The notes under the pieces: model-generated
What the model saw: only the letters and a program-made list of their open reading frames with translations
Databases searched by the model: none
Told to the model about the DNA's origin: nothing
NCBI RefSeq assembly: GCF_027887165.1
Contig: NC_077233.1
Coordinates: forward strand, 232,863,872 to 232,927,871
DNA: 64,000 nucleotides
DNA from: Monodelphis domestica
Lineage: Eukaryota; Chordata; Mammalia; Didelphimorphia; Didelphidae
Reading direction: 5' to 3'
Translations under genes and position numbers: made by a program
In this document: positions 63,885-64,000 of the stretch, piece after piece
Layout: each line of letters opens with the position of its first letter
Numbering within the stretch: the first letter of the stretch is position 1

Positions 63885-64000
63885 CACTGGGTCAAAGTGG
63901 ATAGAGAACTGGATATGGAGTCGGGATGACAAGTTGAAATCCAGCCTCTGATATTTGTTGTATGATCCTAGTTGTATGATCCTAGGCCAATCACTTAACT
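63885..64000 (+). repeat. tRNA-derived marsupial SINE, cut by the window end
   Basis: Sense head with a short duplication 'TTGTATGATCCTAG' twice; diverged. Confidence 0.7.

Noticed and set aside
37646-64000. Search for ITPRIPL2 or SYT17, the next genes in human order
   Set aside because: No exon of either family is seen; they probably lie beyond the window.
1-64000. tRNA genes suggested by the many 'GGGTTCAAATC' boxes
   Set aside because: They are the tRNA-derived heads of SINEs; none is followed by a complete tRNA fold.

Overview
This window is nuclear DNA from a marsupial mammal. Its most frequent repeat is the roughly 200-bp tRNA-derived marsupial SINE (Mar1/WSINE type), present in more than 30 copies, together with CORE-SINE/MIR-type elements, marsupial L1 and RTE-like LINEs, solo LTRs of endogenous retroviruses and hAT-type DNA transposons. 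The exact species cannot be decided from the sequence alone.

Two protein-coding genes are present, both on the + strand. From 1493 to 26464 lie the last nine coding exons of TMC7 (transmembrane channel-like 7), about 391 residues or the C-terminal half of the protein; its 5' exons lie upstream of the window. Each exon has AG/GT borders and all phases agree. TMC7 is followed by a SINE-free stretch (26465 to about 29700) that probably holds a long 3' UTR. From 31318 to 37528 lies the complete six-exon COQ7 gene (222 aa), the mitochondrial di-iron hydroxylase of ubiquinone synthesis, with a small CpG-rich promoter carrying two CCAAT boxes and CRE-like sites. The order TMC7-COQ7, same strand, matches human chromosome 16p and supports both names.

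From about 37650 to 64000 I find no gene. This part holds LINE, SINE and LTR remnants, long microsatellites (GA, TTCC, ATTT) and one SINE-poor island at about 40.0-42.2 kb with a good CTCF-like motif and homeodomain-type AT motifs, a candidate for conserved non-coding DNA.

The introns and flanks record layered insertions: an LTR inside a 3'-truncated L1, LTRs inside SINEs, SINEs inside LINEs, and microsatellites that grew inside repeats. I did not see a new gene system. The most interesting items are the 3'-truncated L1 with tandem promoter monomers and a nested LTR, a perfect inverted repeat just before the COQ7 start codon, a pair of related hAT miniature elements, and the SINE-poor island.
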